A DNA stretch of 64,000 bases from Bradyrhizobium guangdongense (GCF_004114975.1 NZ_CP030051.1:6572001-6636000), one strand, 5' to 3'; counted from the stretch's first letter, positions 45,859 through 55,740 are shown. Notes: generated by a model not told the origin, from the sequence alone. Numbers and translations are program-made.

Positions 45859-46353
45859 ATGACCCCGCTCCGCGCCGGCATCCTCGCGGCTGTGGCCACC
45901 CTCGTGGCGGACCAGGCCTCAAAACTCTGGCTGCTGAACGGCTTCGACCTCGCCCGTCGCGGCGTGGTGAAGGTGACGCCGTTCTTCGACCTGGTGCTGG
46001 CCTGGAACATCGGGATCAGCTTCGGCTGGCTCCAGAACGATAGTCAGGCCGCACAGCTGGCGCTGATGGCGGTGAAGATCGCCGCGGTGGTCGCGCTCGC
46101 AATCTGGATGGCGCGGTCTCAGACCCGGCTTGCCACCGTGGCGCTGGGGCTGATCATCGGCGGCGCCATCGGCAACGGTATCGACCGCCTCGCCTACGGC
46201 GCGGTGGTCGATTTCGCCCTGTTCCACGTCGAAATCGCCGGAAATACCTATAATTGGTACGTTTTCAACTTGGCGGACGTGGCCATCGTTGCTGGGGTGG
46301 CGGCCCTATTGTATGATTCCTTTCTGGGGATACCCGCCGCAAAAGCGCCCTGA
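45859..46353 (+). CDS. lspA: Lipoprotein signal peptidase (signal peptidase II)
   Basis: A 164-residue inner-membrane aspartyl protease that cuts before the lipidated Cys. Four TM helices; catalytic Asps lie in NGIDRLAYGAVVDF and FNLADVAI. Functionally after Lgt (12458). It is 9 bases after ileS. Confidence 0.96.
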   Translation: MTPLRAGILAAVATLVADQASKLWLLNGFDLARRGVVKVTPFFDLVLAWNIGISFGWLQNDSQAAQLALMAVKIAAVVALAIWMARSQTRLATVALGLIIGGAIGNGIDRLAYGAVVDFALFHVEIAGNTYNWYVFNLADVAIVAGVAALLYDSFLGIPAAKAP

Positions 46354-46447
46354 TCCCGGCTGATACGGGCCGGAGGCGGAACCTCGCTTAGCGAGGGTCG
46401 TCGCGCGAGACGCGACACGACTGCCACAATTTGGAACAGGTACAGGT

Positions 46448-47173
46448 ATGCGCAGCTCCGAGACCAGCGGTTCGATGGATCGAAACCCCCGGCGGGGATT
46501 TTGGCTGGCGCTCAAATTGTCCGCCGTCGCACTCGGTGTCGGTCTCGTCATGTCGGCAGGCCCGGTCCGCGCCGGTGACGACGACGAAGAAGATGACGGG
46601 ATGACCTTCGAAGAGAGGATCATCGACAATCTGATGTCCGGCATCGGCGCCAAGAGCATGGAGAAGAAGGGCATCGAATACCGCGAGCGCTCGCCGCTGG
46701 TGGTGCCGCCCAAGCTCGACCTGCCGCCGCCCGCCGGCACCGAAGCCAAGAACGCACCGAACTGGCCGAAGGATCCCGACGAGAAGCGCCGCAAGGAGGC
46801 CATCGCCGCTCGGAAGAAAGAATCCAAGGCGACGGAGAACTGGCAGGCGGCCCGGCCGCTGACTCCCGCCGAGTTGAACGCCGGCAGGACGGCCGCCCCC
46901 GAGCGGACCAGCAACGATCCGATCCAGCCGGGAACCAACAACAACCCGTCGCTGAGCCCGGCCCAGCTGGGATTCACCGGCGGTCTGTGGAACATGATGA
47001 CGAACAACAAGGGCGAGGCGAAGCAATTCACCAGCGAACCGCCGCGTCAATCCCTGGTCGAGCCGCCGCCGGGCTATCAGACGCCTTCGCCGAACTATGC
47101 CTATGGCGCCGGCGAGGACAAGTCGCGGCGGATGTACTACGATATCATGTCCGGCAAGGAGAAGGAGCAATAG
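46448..47173 (+). CDS. Exported proline-rich protein between lspA and M16 genes
   Basis: A 241-residue protein. A hydrophobic segment at about 18-42 ending VRA serves as signal peptide or membrane anchor. Then an acidic start (DDDEEDDGMTFEERIIDNLM), a proline- and charge-rich middle (about 80-180) and a C-terminal part with Tyr-Asp-Met. I do not recognise the family. In this window it stands between lspA and the two M16 peptidase genes in the same direction, which makes a periplasmic or envelope location likely. Confidence 0.75.
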   Translation: MRSSETSGSMDRNPRRGFWLALKLSAVALGVGLVMSAGPVRAGDDDEEDDGMTFEERIIDNLMSGIGAKSMEKKGIEYRERSPLVVPPKLDLPPPAGTEAKNAPNWPKDPDEKRRKEAIAARKKESKATENWQAARPLTPAELNAGRTAAPERTSNDPIQPGTNNNPSLSPAQLGFTGGLWNMMTNNKGEAKQFTSEPPRQSLVEPPPGYQTPSPNYAYGAGEDKSRRMYYDIMSGKEKEQ

Positions 47174-47366
47174 GCTCCTTGCCCGTCGCACGCAGGCGCG
47201 GACCCGCCGCAGACGTACGGCATAGGCCGGGCGCGGCAGATGACCTATTTTTAAGTACCAGTTGACCGCGTTCTCTGCTTCGTGACCCGAAGCTCATAGC
47301 CGCGCGGTGTAGCATGCCGCGCTTTTACGCCCGGACATCAGGGTCTGGGCTTTCACAAGGATCGTG

Positions 47367-48758
47367 ATGCCCTCACCCCGATCGGTTGCCTGCCTTTTCG
47401 CCGCGCTGCTCTCGACATCTGGCTTAGACGTCGGTAGCGCATTCGCCCAGACGACGGTCACATCGGCGCCTCCCGCCAGCTTCACGCTCAGCAACGGCCT
47501 CCAGGTCGTGGTGATTCCGGACCATCGCACACCCGTGGTCACGGAGATGATCTGGTACAAGGTCGGCTCCGCCGACGAGACGCCGGGCAAGTCGGGTCTC
47601 GCCCACTTCCTCGAGCATCTGATGTTCAAGGGCACTTCGAAGCATCCGGTCGGCGAATTCTCCCAGACCGTGCTTCGCGTCGGCGGCAACGAGAACGCCT
47701 CGACCTCGGTCGATTACACCAACTATTACCAGCGCGTACCGAAAGAGCAGCTCCCGACCATGATGGAGTTCGAGGCCGATCGCATGACCGGCCTGATCCT
47801 CAAGGACGAGAACGTGCTGCCCGAGCGCGACGTCGTGCTCGAAGAGTACAACATGCGCGTCGCCAACAATCCGGATGCGCGGCTCAACGAGCAGATCATG
47901 GCCGCGCTCTATCTCAACCATCCCTATGGCCGGCCGGTCATCGGCTGGCACCAGGAGATCGAGAAGCTCGATCGCGAGGATGCGCTGGCCTTCTACCGCC
48001 GCTTCTATGCGCCCAACAACGCGATCCTGGTGATCGCAGGCGATGTCGAGGCCGCCGACGTGCGCCAGCTGGTCGAACGCAATTTCGGACCCATTCCGGC
48101 CCAGCCCGCGATCCCGGCGCGTCGCATCCGCCCGCAGGAGCCGGAACCGGCGGCGCCGCGCACCGTCACGCTGTCCGACCCGCGCGTCGAGCAGCCGGGC
48201 CTGCGCCGTTATTATTTGGTGCCTTCGGCGACAACGGCCGCTGCCGGCGAGAGCGCGGCGCTCGACGTGCTCGCGCAGTTGATGGGCAGCGGCAGCAACT
48301 CCTATCTCTACCGCGCGCTCGTGGTCGACAAGCCGCTCGCGGTCTCGGCCAGCGCCAGCTATTCCAGCATCTCGCTCGACCCGACCCAGTTCGCGATCTC
48401 GGCTTCGCCGAGGTCCGGTGTCAGCTTCGCTGACGTCGAACAAGTCATCGACGGCGTCATCACCGACGTCGCGCAGAACCCGATCCGCGCCGAGGATCTC
48501 GAACGGGTCAAGACCCAACTCATTGCCGAGGCGATCTACGCACAGGACAATCAGGCGGTGCTGGCGCGCTGGTACGGCGGCGCACTGACCACAGGCCTGT
48601 CGATCGAGGACATCAGGAGCTGGCCGGATCGCATCCGTGCGGTCACCGCCGAGCAGGTGCGCGCCGCCGCGCAGAAATGGCTCGAGAAGAAGCGCTCGGT
48701 GACGGGCTATCTGATCAAGGACACCAGTGCCGCCAAGCGCGAGGAGAAGCGTTCGTGA
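47367..48758 (+). CDS. M16 zinc metallopeptidase, catalytic subunit
   Basis: A 463-residue exported protease of the M16 (pitrilysin/mitochondrial processing peptidase beta-like) family. Signal peptide 1-29. The inverted zinc motif HFLEH near residue 80 and the distal glutamate in RDVVLEEYNMR are present, so this subunit is active. AAGGATC precedes the ATG at 47367. Its stop overlaps the next gene's GTG by 3 bases, so the two subunits are coupled. Confidence 0.94.
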   Translation: MPSPRSVACLFAALLSTSGLDVGSAFAQTTVTSAPPASFTLSNGLQVVVIPDHRTPVVTEMIWYKVGSADETPGKSGLAHFLEHLMFKGTSKHPVGEFSQTVLRVGGNENASTSVDYTNYYQRVPKEQLPTMMEFEADRMTGLILKDENVLPERDVVLEEYNMRVANNPDARLNEQIMAALYLNHPYGRPVIGWHQEIEKLDREDALAFYRRFYAPNNAILVIAGDVEAADVRQLVERNFGPIPAQPAIPARRIRPQEPEPAAPRTVTLSDPRVEQPGLRRYYLVPSATTAAAGESAALDVLAQLMGSGSNSYLYRALVVDKPLAVSASASYSSISLDPTQFAISASPRSGVSFADVEQVIDGVITDVAQNPIRAEDLERVKTQLIAEAIYAQDNQAVLARWYGGALTTGLSIEDIRSWPDRIRAVTAEQVRAAAQKWLEKKRSVTGYLIKDTSAAKREEKRS

Positions 48759-50128
48759 ATAATCCCGTCCTTCGCGCTCGCCATTTCGCCTTGTCGTTCG
48801 TCACCGGCGCGACGCTCGCGCTCGCTTCGATCTCGCCGTCGCAAGCCGCAGCCAAGATCCAGCACCTGGTTTCGCCGGGCGGTATCGAGGCCTGGTTCGT
48901 TCAAGACGCGACCGTGCCGTTGATCGCCATGGAATATTCATTCGCCGGCGGCTCGGCGCAGGATCCCAAGGACAAGTCCGGCGTCGCCAATCTCGTCGGC
49001 GACCTGCTCGACGAGGGCTCTGGCGATCTCGATTCCAAGACATTCCATGAGCGACTCGATCGCCGTGCCATCGAGCTCTCCTTCAGCGCCAGCCGCGACA
49101 CTTTCCGCGGCAGCCTGCGTATGCTGCGTGACAACAAGGATGAGGCCTTCGACCTGCTGCGCTCGGCACTGACCTCGCCGCATTTCGACACCGCCGATGT
49201 CGAACGCATCCGCTCGCAGGTCATTTCGGGCCTGCGCCGCGACACCACCAATCCGACCTCGCTCGCGAGCAAAAAATTCCTGGAGATGGCGTTCGGCGAT
49301 CATCCCTATGGGCGGCAGACCAACGGCACGCTGGAGAGCGTGCCGACGATCACGGTTGCCGACATGAAGGATTATGTCAGCCGTGTGCTCGCCAAAGACA
49401 CGCTGAAGATCGCGGTTGTCGGTGATGTCGATCCGGACACGCTCGGCAAGCTGCTCGATCACACCTTTGGGGCCTTGCCTGCCAAGGCCAATCTCGTGCC
49501 GGTCCCCGATGTCGAGGCCGCAAAGCCGCCGCAGCGCGCCTTCGTGCCGCTCGACGTGCCGCAGACCGTGATCACCTTCGGCGGCCCCGGCGTGATGCGC
49601 AGCGACCCGAATTTCATGGCCTATTACGTCGTCAATCACATCCTCGGCGGCGGCGGCCTGTCCTCGCGGCTCTACCATGAGGTGCGCGAGAAACGCGGCC
49701 TGGCCTATTCGGTGTTCGAATCGCTGCTCTGGATGGAGCATTCCGCAGTCTTCATCGGCAACACCGGCACCCGCGCCGACCGGGCCGGCGACACCATGGA
49801 TGCGATCGAGAAGGAAGTACGCCGCATCGCCGACGAGGGGCCGACCCAGAAGGAGCTCGACGAGGCCAAGTCCTATCTCAAGGGCTCGCAGATGCTGGCG
49901 CTCGACACGTCCTCCAAGCTCGCGCAGGCGCTGCTGCAATATCAGCAGGACAAGCTGCCGATCGACTATATCGAAAAGCGCAACGCCATCGTCGATGCCG
50001 TGACGCTGGACGACGCCAAGGCCGCCGCCAAGCGGCTGTGGGGCCAAGGGCTCCTCACTGTCGTCGTAGGTCGCGCGCCACAGGCTGCGGCGCAGCCAGC
50101 CGCAGCACCGGTGACCAAGTCGAACTGA
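48755..50128 (+). CDS. M16-family partner subunit lacking the zinc motif
   Basis: A 457-residue exported M16 protein. The HxxEH region is replaced by SGVANLVGDLLDEGSG, with no paired histidines, so no zinc can be bound. The R/Y substrate-side motif GGGGLSSRLYHEVREKRGLAYSVF is intact. It therefore resembles the non-catalytic alpha subunit of mitochondrial processing peptidase or of bacterial heterodimeric M16 enzymes and completes the upstream catalytic subunit. The start is GTG at 48755 in the coding overlap (GTGA). Signal peptide near residues 1-30. Confidence 0.9.
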   Translation: MNNPVLRARHFALSFVTGATLALASISPSQAAAKIQHLVSPGGIEAWFVQDATVPLIAMEYSFAGGSAQDPKDKSGVANLVGDLLDEGSGDLDSKTFHERLDRRAIELSFSASRDTFRGSLRMLRDNKDEAFDLLRSALTSPHFDTADVERIRSQVISGLRRDTTNPTSLASKKFLEMAFGDHPYGRQTNGTLESVPTITVADMKDYVSRVLAKDTLKIAVVGDVDPDTLGKLLDHTFGALPAKANLVPVPDVEAAKPPQRAFVPLDVPQTVITFGGPGVMRSDPNFMAYYVVNHILGGGGLSSRLYHEVREKRGLAYSVFESLLWMEHSAVFIGNTGTRADRAGDTMDAIEKEVRRIADEGPTQKELDEAKSYLKGSQMLALDTSSKLAQALLQYQQDKLPIDYIEKRNAIVDAVTLDDAKAAAKRLWGQGLLTVVVGRAPQAAAQPAAAPVTKSN

Positions 50129-50147
50129 GATCTCTGACGCTTCCTGA

Positions 50148-50173
50148 AATGGCCGGGCTCGCCCGGCCATTTG
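50148..50173 (+). terminator. Terminator of the M16 operon
   Basis: AAATGGCCGGG-CTCG-CCCGGCCATTT, 11-bp stem, 20 bases after the stop of the second M16 gene. Only a short T-run follows. Confidence 0.65.
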
Positions 50174-50243
50174 CGCTTCCAGATGTACCATTGCCGAACA
50201 TGGACGATCCGCGATATGTCGTGACATCGCAATTGGTGCCATC

Positions 50244-50660
50244 ATGCTGCGGATATCCCGCGATCTCGTCATCGACGAGGACGACATCGAGATCGGCTTC
50301 GTCCGTGCCTCAGGTCCGGGCGGACAGAACGTCAATAAAGTCGCGACCTCGGCGCAACTGCGCTTTGATACCCGCAAGCTGACCTTGCCGGAGGACGCCG
50401 CGTTGCGCCTTGTCCGCCTCGCCGGCCAGCGCATGACCAAGGACGGCGTCATCGTGATCCAGGCGCAACGCTTCCGCACCCAGGAGCGTAACCGGCAGGA
50501 TGCCATCGACCGCCTCACGGAGATGCTGCGCGAGGCCATGGTTCGCCCCACGCCACGGCGCGCAACGCGACCGACCTTCGCCTCCAAGCAGCGCCGGCTC
50601 GAGGGCAAGAAACGCCGCAGCGACGTCAAAGCCGGTCGCGGCGGCCGCTTCGACGACTAG
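50244..50660 (+). CDS. arfB: Alternative ribosome rescue factor ArfB
   Basis: A 138-residue peptidyl-tRNA hydrolase for stalled ribosomes. GPGGQNVNK carries the GGQ motif; the basic C-terminal tail (KQRRLEGKKRRSDVKAGRGGRFDD) enters the mRNA channel in studied ArfB. Good start at 50244. Lies after the M16 pair and before mutL. Confidence 0.94.
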   Translation: MLRISRDLVIDEDDIEIGFVRASGPGGQNVNKVATSAQLRFDTRKLTLPEDAALRLVRLAGQRMTKDGVIVIQAQRFRTQERNRQDAIDRLTEMLREAMVRPTPRRATRPTFASKQRRLEGKKRRSDVKAGRGGRFDD

Positions 50661-50770
50661 GAGGGACCGACTCGGAACAAACTGAGCATGTGGGTAGCCG
50701 GGACTTGCCCCATGCAATTGCGTGTCAGCAGGACTAGATTGGGCGCTGAACGCGCCCTTTGAGTCTTTCC

Positions 50771-52585
50771 ATGCCCGTCCGCCAATTACCAGAACAGGTC
50801 GTTAACCGCATCGCCGCCGGCGAGGTGGTCGAGCGGCCGGCGAGTGTGGTCAAGGAACTCGTCGAGAACGCGATCGATGCTGGCGCGAGCCGGATCGACG
50901 TCTTTACCGAGGGCGGCGGCCGGCGGCGGATCGGCATCACCGACGACGGCAGCGGCATGACCGCGAAGGATCTCGCGCTCGCGGTCGAGCGCCATGCCAC
51001 CTCCAAGCTCGACGACGAGGATCTGCTTCAGATCCGCACGCTCGGGTTCCGCGGCGAGGCGCTGCCCTCGATCGGCTCGGTCGCGCGGCTTTCCATCACG
51101 ACGCGCCATGCGAGCGAGCCGCACGCCTGGGCCCTCACTGTCGAGGGCGGCGAGAAGTCCGAGATCATGCCGGCGGCGCTGGCGCACGGCACCCGCGTCG
51201 AGGTCAACGATCTCTTCTACGCAACGCCGGCGCGGCTGAAATTCTTGAAGACCGATCGCACGGAAGCCGAAGCGATCCGCGAGGTGGTGCGGCGCCTCGC
51301 CATGGCGCGGCCCGACATCGCCTTCACGCTGGCGGGCGAGGAGCGCGCCCCCGTGACTTGGGCCGCGGCGCTGCCCGGCGCGGCCGGGCGACTGACGCGG
51401 CTCGGTGATATTCTGGGCGCGGAGTTCCGCAGCCATGCCTTCGAGGTTCATGCCGAGCGCGAAGGCGTCGTCGTCGCCGGCTATGCCGCGGCGCCGGCAC
51501 TGACCAAAGCCAACGCGCTCGGCCAATATCTCTTCGTCAACGGCCGCCCGGTGCGCGACAAGCTGATCCTGGGTGCCGTGCGCGGCGCCTATGCCGATTA
51601 TCTACCGCGCGACCGCCATCCGGTGCTCGCGCTGTTCGTCACGCTCGATCCGCGCGAGGTCGATGCTAATGTGCATCCAGCCAAGACCGAGGTACGCTTC
51701 CGCAACGCAGGCCTTGTCCGCGCGCTGATCGTGCACGGGCTGAAGGAAGGTCTTGCGCGCGAGGGCCGCCGCACTGCCGCCAATAGCGGCGAGAGCGCTT
51801 TGTCCTCGTTCCGCCCCGCTTTCGCGCCGCCGCGCCCCGCAAGCTGGGACTGGCGTGCTTCGCCAGCCGCCCCGGTTGCGCCGATGCCGTCATTCGAAGG
51901 CGCCGCCGCGCCTGCCTTCGCCGAGCGCGCGCAGGCCGCGTTCGATGTCGGCGCGCCGAGCGCCGACGTTCGGATCGAGACACTGCCGGTGGCCGACCTC
52001 GTCGACCGCCCACTCGGCGCAGCGCGTACGCAGATCCACGAGACTTACATCGTCTCGCAGACTCGCGACGGCCTCATCATCGTCGATCAGCACGCCGCGC
52101 ATGAGCGCATCGTCTATGAACGGCTGAAGGCCTCGCTCGCCGAGAACGGCGTGCAGCGGCAGATCCTGTTGATCCCCGAGATCGTCGAGATGGACGAGGC
52201 GACGGTAGAGCGGCTGTTGGAGCGCAGCGAAGAACTTGCTTCCTTTGGCCTCGCCATCGAATCCTTCGGTCCCGGCGCGGTCGCGGTGCGCGAGACGCCG
52301 TCGCTGCTCGGCAAGACCAACGCGGGCGGCCTGCTGCGCGATCTCTCCGAGCACATGGCCGAATGGGACGAAGCGCTTCCTCTCGAGCGCCGCCTGATGC
52401 ATGTCGCCGCCACCATGGCCTGCCACGGCTCGGTGCGTGCCGGCCGCAGGCTGCGTCCAGAGGAGATGAACGCGCTCCTTCGCGAGATGGAGGAGACGCC
52501 GAACTCCGGCCAGTGCAATCACGGGCGGCCGACTTACGTCGAGCTGAAGCTGTCAGATGTGGAGAAGCTGTTCGGGCGGAGATGA
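50771..52585 (+). CDS. mutL: DNA mismatch repair protein MutL, endonuclease type
   Basis: A 604-residue MutL. GHKL ATPase motifs: ELVENAIDAGA, DDGSGM, TLGFRGEALPSI. The C-terminal domain has the DQHAAHERIVYE motif and a CNHGRP box, so this MutL nicks DNA itself, as in bacteria without MutH. A proline-rich linker (about 360-400) separates the halves. ATG at 50771 gives the family start; a TTG at 50759 is in frame. Confidence 0.96.
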   Translation: MPVRQLPEQVVNRIAAGEVVERPASVVKELVENAIDAGASRIDVFTEGGGRRRIGITDDGSGMTAKDLALAVERHATSKLDDEDLLQIRTLGFRGEALPSIGSVARLSITTRHASEPHAWALTVEGGEKSEIMPAALAHGTRVEVNDLFYATPARLKFLKTDRTEAEAIREVVRRLAMARPDIAFTLAGEERAPVTWAAALPGAAGRLTRLGDILGAEFRSHAFEVHAEREGVVVAGYAAAPALTKANALGQYLFVNGRPVRDKLILGAVRGAYADYLPRDRHPVLALFVTLDPREVDANVHPAKTEVRFRNAGLVRALIVHGLKEGLAREGRRTAANSGESALSSFRPAFAPPRPASWDWRASPAAPVAPMPSFEGAAAPAFAERAQAAFDVGAPSADVRIETLPVADLVDRPLGAARTQIHETYIVSQTRDGLIIVDQHAAHERIVYERLKASLAENGVQRQILLIPEIVEMDEATVERLLERSEELASFGLAIESFGPGAVAVRETPSLLGKTNAGGLLRDLSEHMAEWDEALPLERRLMHVAATMACHGSVRAGRRLRPEEMNALLREMEETPNSGQCNHGRPTYVELKLSDVEKLFGRR

Positions 52586-52597
52586 GCCGACAGTCTT

Positions 52598-52686
52598 GTA
52601 GGGTGGGCAAAGGCGCAACGCGCCGTGCCCACGATCTCTTCATGATTGCGAGAGAGGGTGGGCACGCTTCGCTTTGGCCACCCTAC
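52598..52686. repeat. Dispersed palindromic repeat, GTAGGGTGGGCAAAGGC type
   Basis: GTAGGGTGGGCAAAGGCGCAACGCGCCGTGCCCAC and GTGGGCACGCTTCGCTTTGGCCACCCTAC form a long imperfect inverted repeat between mutL and rsmD. A third repeat family in this window. Confidence 0.85.
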
Positions 52687-52705
52687 GGCGACTACGGCAG
52701 CTCGA

Positions 52706-53260
52706 TTATGGCTTCCTCAAAAACACGAACTCCGTATCGTCATAAGCCCGCCGCTCCAGCTCCTCGTACCCCTCCGGCGTCGCGAACTGCGCGGCCTTCG
52801 CTTCTTCCACCACGAGCACCGCACCCGGCGTCAGCCAGCCGCCGTCGCGCAGGGACGCAAGCGCCTTCTCCGCAAGACCCTTGCCGTAGGGCGGATCGAG
52901 GAACACAAGCGAGAACGGCTCGACGGGATGCGCGGGCCCGAGATCGGTCGCGTCGCGGCGATAGACTTTTGTAACGCCACCCAAGCCCAGCGCCTCGACA
53001 TTGTTGCGAAGCAGTGCGCGCGCCTCTGCGCCGTTGTCGACGAACAGCGTGAACTTCGCGCCGCGCGAGGATGCCTCGATGCCGAGCGCACCGGTGCCGG
53101 CGAAGAGATCGAGCACGCGCGCATCCTCGATCGGGTTGCCATAGGCGTGCACGAGGATGTTGAACACCGACTCGCGCAGGCGATCCGCGGTGGGACGGAT
53201 GTCACGCGAAGACGGTGAGGCGAGGTTGCGCCCCTTCAAGCGACCGCCGACCACCCGCAT
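52706..53260 (-). CDS. rsmD: 16S rRNA (guanine(966)-N2)-methyltransferase
   Basis: A 184-residue SAM enzyme. MRVVGGRLKGR and SAM motif VLDLFAGTGALGIEASSRGA, catalytic FLDPPYGKG. Stop to next gene start gap is one base; it follows the RluB-type gene in the same direction, so both are likely one transcript. Confidence 0.94.
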   Translation of the reverse strand: MRVVGGRLKGRNLASPSSRDIRPTADRLRESVFNILVHAYGNPIEDARVLDLFAGTGALGIEASSRGAKFTLFVDNGAEARALLRNNVEALGLGGVTKVYRRDATDLGPAHPVEPFSLVFLDPPYGKGLAEKALASLRDGGWLTPGAVLVVEEAKAAQFATPEGYEELERRAYDDTEFVFLRKP

Positions 53261-53261
53261 G

Positions 53262-55160
53262 CTATTCGTCCCGCGGCGTCAGATCGCGCTTGCCGTGATA
53301 GCCGCGCTTGGGACGACGCGGCGGACCGTAGCCGTTGGCCTCTTCCTCGTTGCGCTCGCGCGCCTCGTCGCTGCCGGTGCGCTGCACCAGCACGCGGCGG
53401 CCCTTGCGGTCGGCGATCACCGCGCGCTTGGAGGTCTTCTCGCCCTCGCCAGACGATGACTTCTTCGGCACGTCGAACTGCGCGCCCGACTTCTCGATCA
53501 CCTTGTCGCCGAGCTGCTCGCGCAGCACGCGCGCGCGGACCTCCTCGACCTGGCCCTCGGGAACCTCGCCGAGCTGGAACGGACCGTAGGAGACGCGGAT
53601 CAGCCGGTTCACCTCGAGCCCGAGATGAGCGCAGACGTTGCGCACTTCGCGGTTCTTGCCTTCGCGGATCGCGAACACCAGCCAGACATTGGCGCCCTGG
53701 TCACGCTCCAGCGTCGCTTCGATCGGACCGTATTTCACGCCGTCGACTTCGATGCCGTTCTTGAGCTGGTCGAGCTGCGCCTGCGTGATGTCGCCATGGG
53801 CGCGAACGCGGTAGCGGCGCAGCCAGCCGGTGTCAGGCAGCTCGAGCGTGCGCGCGAGGCCGCCATCGTTGGTGAGCAGCAGGAGGCCTTCGGTGTTGAA
53901 GTCGAGCCGGCCGACGCTGATCAGGCGCGGCAGCCCCTCGGGCAGGTTGTCGAATACGGTCGGACGTCCCTCGGGATCGTCATGCGTCGTCATCAGCCCG
54001 CGCGGCTTGTGATAGAGGAACAGCCGTGTGCGCTCACGCTCCGGCAACGGCTTGCCGTCGACCAGAACGACGTCGTTCGTGGTGATGTCGAGCGCCGGCG
54101 AGTTGATAACGCGACCGTTGACGGTGACGCGGCCCTGCGTGACCATCTCCTCGGCGTCGCGGCGCGAGGCGAGACCTGCGCGCGCCAGAGCCTTGGCGAT
54201 GCGCTCGCCGGCCTTCTTCGGCTTCGGCGCTTCCTCGCGGCGCGGCCGGCCCTCGAAATCGCGCTCGCGTTCGCGATATGCGCCGCGGCCACCGAAGGCG
54301 GGGCGCTTCTCGAAGATCCGGCTGTCGTCCTCGTTGTCGCGGCGGGGGCGGTCGCGGAAGCGGCCCTCGCTGCGCGGATGCTCCTGCCAGTCCATGCGGC
54401 CTTCCGGCCGCTCACGCGGCCGATCGAATTTCGGCCGGTCACGGAACGGACGATCGCCGGATGAGCGATCATCGCGGGAGCGCGAGAAACGCGGACGATC
54501 TTCACCGCGGCCCCCCTCGCGACGATCATCGCGCTGACGCCAGGGCTTCTCCTCGCTGCGATCGCGACCGCCGAAATCCTTGCCGAAGCTCTTGCGCGGC
54601 CGGTCGCTGCGCGGACGGTCCTCGCGCTTCTGCCACGGCTTGGAATCGCTCCGCTCGCCGCGGTCGCGCGAGAACTTCCGCTCGCCCTCGAACTTGCGCT
54701 CGGGACGGTCACCGCGCGGGCGCTTGTCGCCGAATTTCTTGTCGCCGAAGCGGCCGGCGGGACGGGCATCGTCGCGATCGCGGCTGCGCGATGGACGGTC
54801 GTCGCGGCCATAAGATGGACGATCCCCGCGTGGCTTGAACGAGCGCTTCTCGCCATCGCGCGATCCGCGATCGGAGAACGGACGGTCGCCGCGCGGCTTG
54901 AAGCTGCGCTCGCCGCGGCCCTCGCCGCCGCGCTCGTCGCGCTTGAAGCGGGGACGGTCGGAGAAATCGCGGCGCGGCGCATCGCCGTCCTCGCGGCGGC
55001 GGAAGGGGCGGCTGTCGCGGTCGCCCCTGCCCTCGCCCCTGGCTTCGAAGCCGCGCTTGGCGAATTTCTTCTCGGGGCCGCGGGGCTTGCCGCTGCGGCC
55101 GCCTTTGGGCGGGCCTCGCCTGCCGCGGGACTCGTTGTCTTTGTCGCTGTCGCGAGGCAT
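53262..55160 (-). CDS. RluB/RsuA-type pseudouridine synthase with a 315-residue Arg/Asp/Gly-rich N-terminus
   Basis: A 632-residue protein. The enzyme part starts near residue 315: S4 RNA-binding domain (ERIAKALARAGLASRRDAEEMV), then GRLDFNTEGLLLLTNDG with the catalytic Asp, REGKNREVRNVCAHLGLEVNRLIRVSYGPFQLG and a basic tail. This half matches 23S rRNA pseudouridine synthase RluB. The first half is low complexity, made of R/D/G/S/P runs with repeats of FKPRGDRPS and DRPxxDR, so disordered and nucleic-acid-like. The start at 55160 is used; an in-frame GTG is 12 bases upstream. Confidence 0.92.
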   Translation of the reverse strand: MPRDSDKDNESRGRRGPPKGGRSGKPRGPEKKFAKRGFEARGEGRGDRDSRPFRRREDGDAPRRDFSDRPRFKRDERGGEGRGERSFKPRGDRPFSDRGSRDGEKRSFKPRGDRPSYGRDDRPSRSRDRDDARPAGRFGDKKFGDKRPRGDRPERKFEGERKFSRDRGERSDSKPWQKREDRPRSDRPRKSFGKDFGGRDRSEEKPWRQRDDRREGGRGEDRPRFSRSRDDRSSGDRPFRDRPKFDRPRERPEGRMDWQEHPRSEGRFRDRPRRDNEDDSRIFEKRPAFGGRGAYRERERDFEGRPRREEAPKPKKAGERIAKALARAGLASRRDAEEMVTQGRVTVNGRVINSPALDITTNDVVLVDGKPLPERERTRLFLYHKPRGLMTTHDDPEGRPTVFDNLPEGLPRLISVGRLDFNTEGLLLLTNDGGLARTLELPDTGWLRRYRVRAHGDITQAQLDQLKNGIEVDGVKYGPIEATLERDQGANVWLVFAIREGKNREVRNVCAHLGLEVNRLIRVSYGPFQLGEVPEGQVEEVRARVLREQLGDKVIEKSGAQFDVPKKSSSGEGEKTSKRAVIADRKGRRVLVQRTGSDEARERNEEEANGYGPPRRPKRGYHGKRDLTPRDE

Positions 55161-55281
55161 GAATAATCTCACTTACGGGGGTGGCCGGAAAGCATTGTGC
55201 GCGCTCGTTCAGAGCCGCATGCTCAGGCAAAATCGGGTTAGCACTTCTGCTGAAGGCGCAGCTACTAGCAGGTTTCTTCGG

Positions 55282-55740
55282 ATGATACGAGGCTTGAAAG
55301 CCCCCTCTTTCATGGATTTGGCGCTCAAAACGGCCGAAAATGCCGGAAAGGCGGGCGAAGTTCCGATCGGGTGCGTGATCGTCCGGAATTACGAGGTCAT
55401 CGCCACCGCCGCCAACCGGACGCTGACGGATTACGACCCCACCGGCCATGCCGAGATCGTGGCGCTGCGCGAGGCGGCGAAGAAGATCGGCAGCGAGCGC
55501 CTGATCGACTGCGACCTCTACGTGACGCTGGAGCCCTGCACGATGTGTGCGGGCGCGATCTCCTTTGCAAGGGTCCGCCGGCTCTATTACGGCGCCGCCG
55601 ACCCCAAGGGCGGCGCGGTCGAATCCGGCGTGCGGTTCTTTGCATCCCCGACCTGCCACCACGCCCCCGACGTCTATTCCGGCGTCGGCGAGAGCGAGGC
55701 GGCGCGGCTGCTCAAGGAGTTCTTTCGCGAGCGGCGCTAG
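55282..55740 (+). CDS. tadA: tRNA-specific adenosine deaminase
   Basis: A 152-residue deaminase converting A34 to inosine in tRNA-Arg(ACG). Zinc and proton-shuttle motifs GHAEIVAL and EPCTMCAG are intact. ATG at 55282 or at 55312 ([10 protein letters not shown]) are both possible; the first is given. Divergent from the pseudouridine synthase and overlapping stops with the next gene. Confidence 0.95.
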   Translation: MIRGLKAPSFMDLALKTAENAGKAGEVPIGCVIVRNYEVIATAANRTLTDYDPTGHAEIVALREAAKKIGSERLIDCDLYVTLEPCTMCAGAISFARVRRLYYGAADPKGGAVESGVRFFASPTCHHAPDVYSGVGESEAARLLKEFFRERR

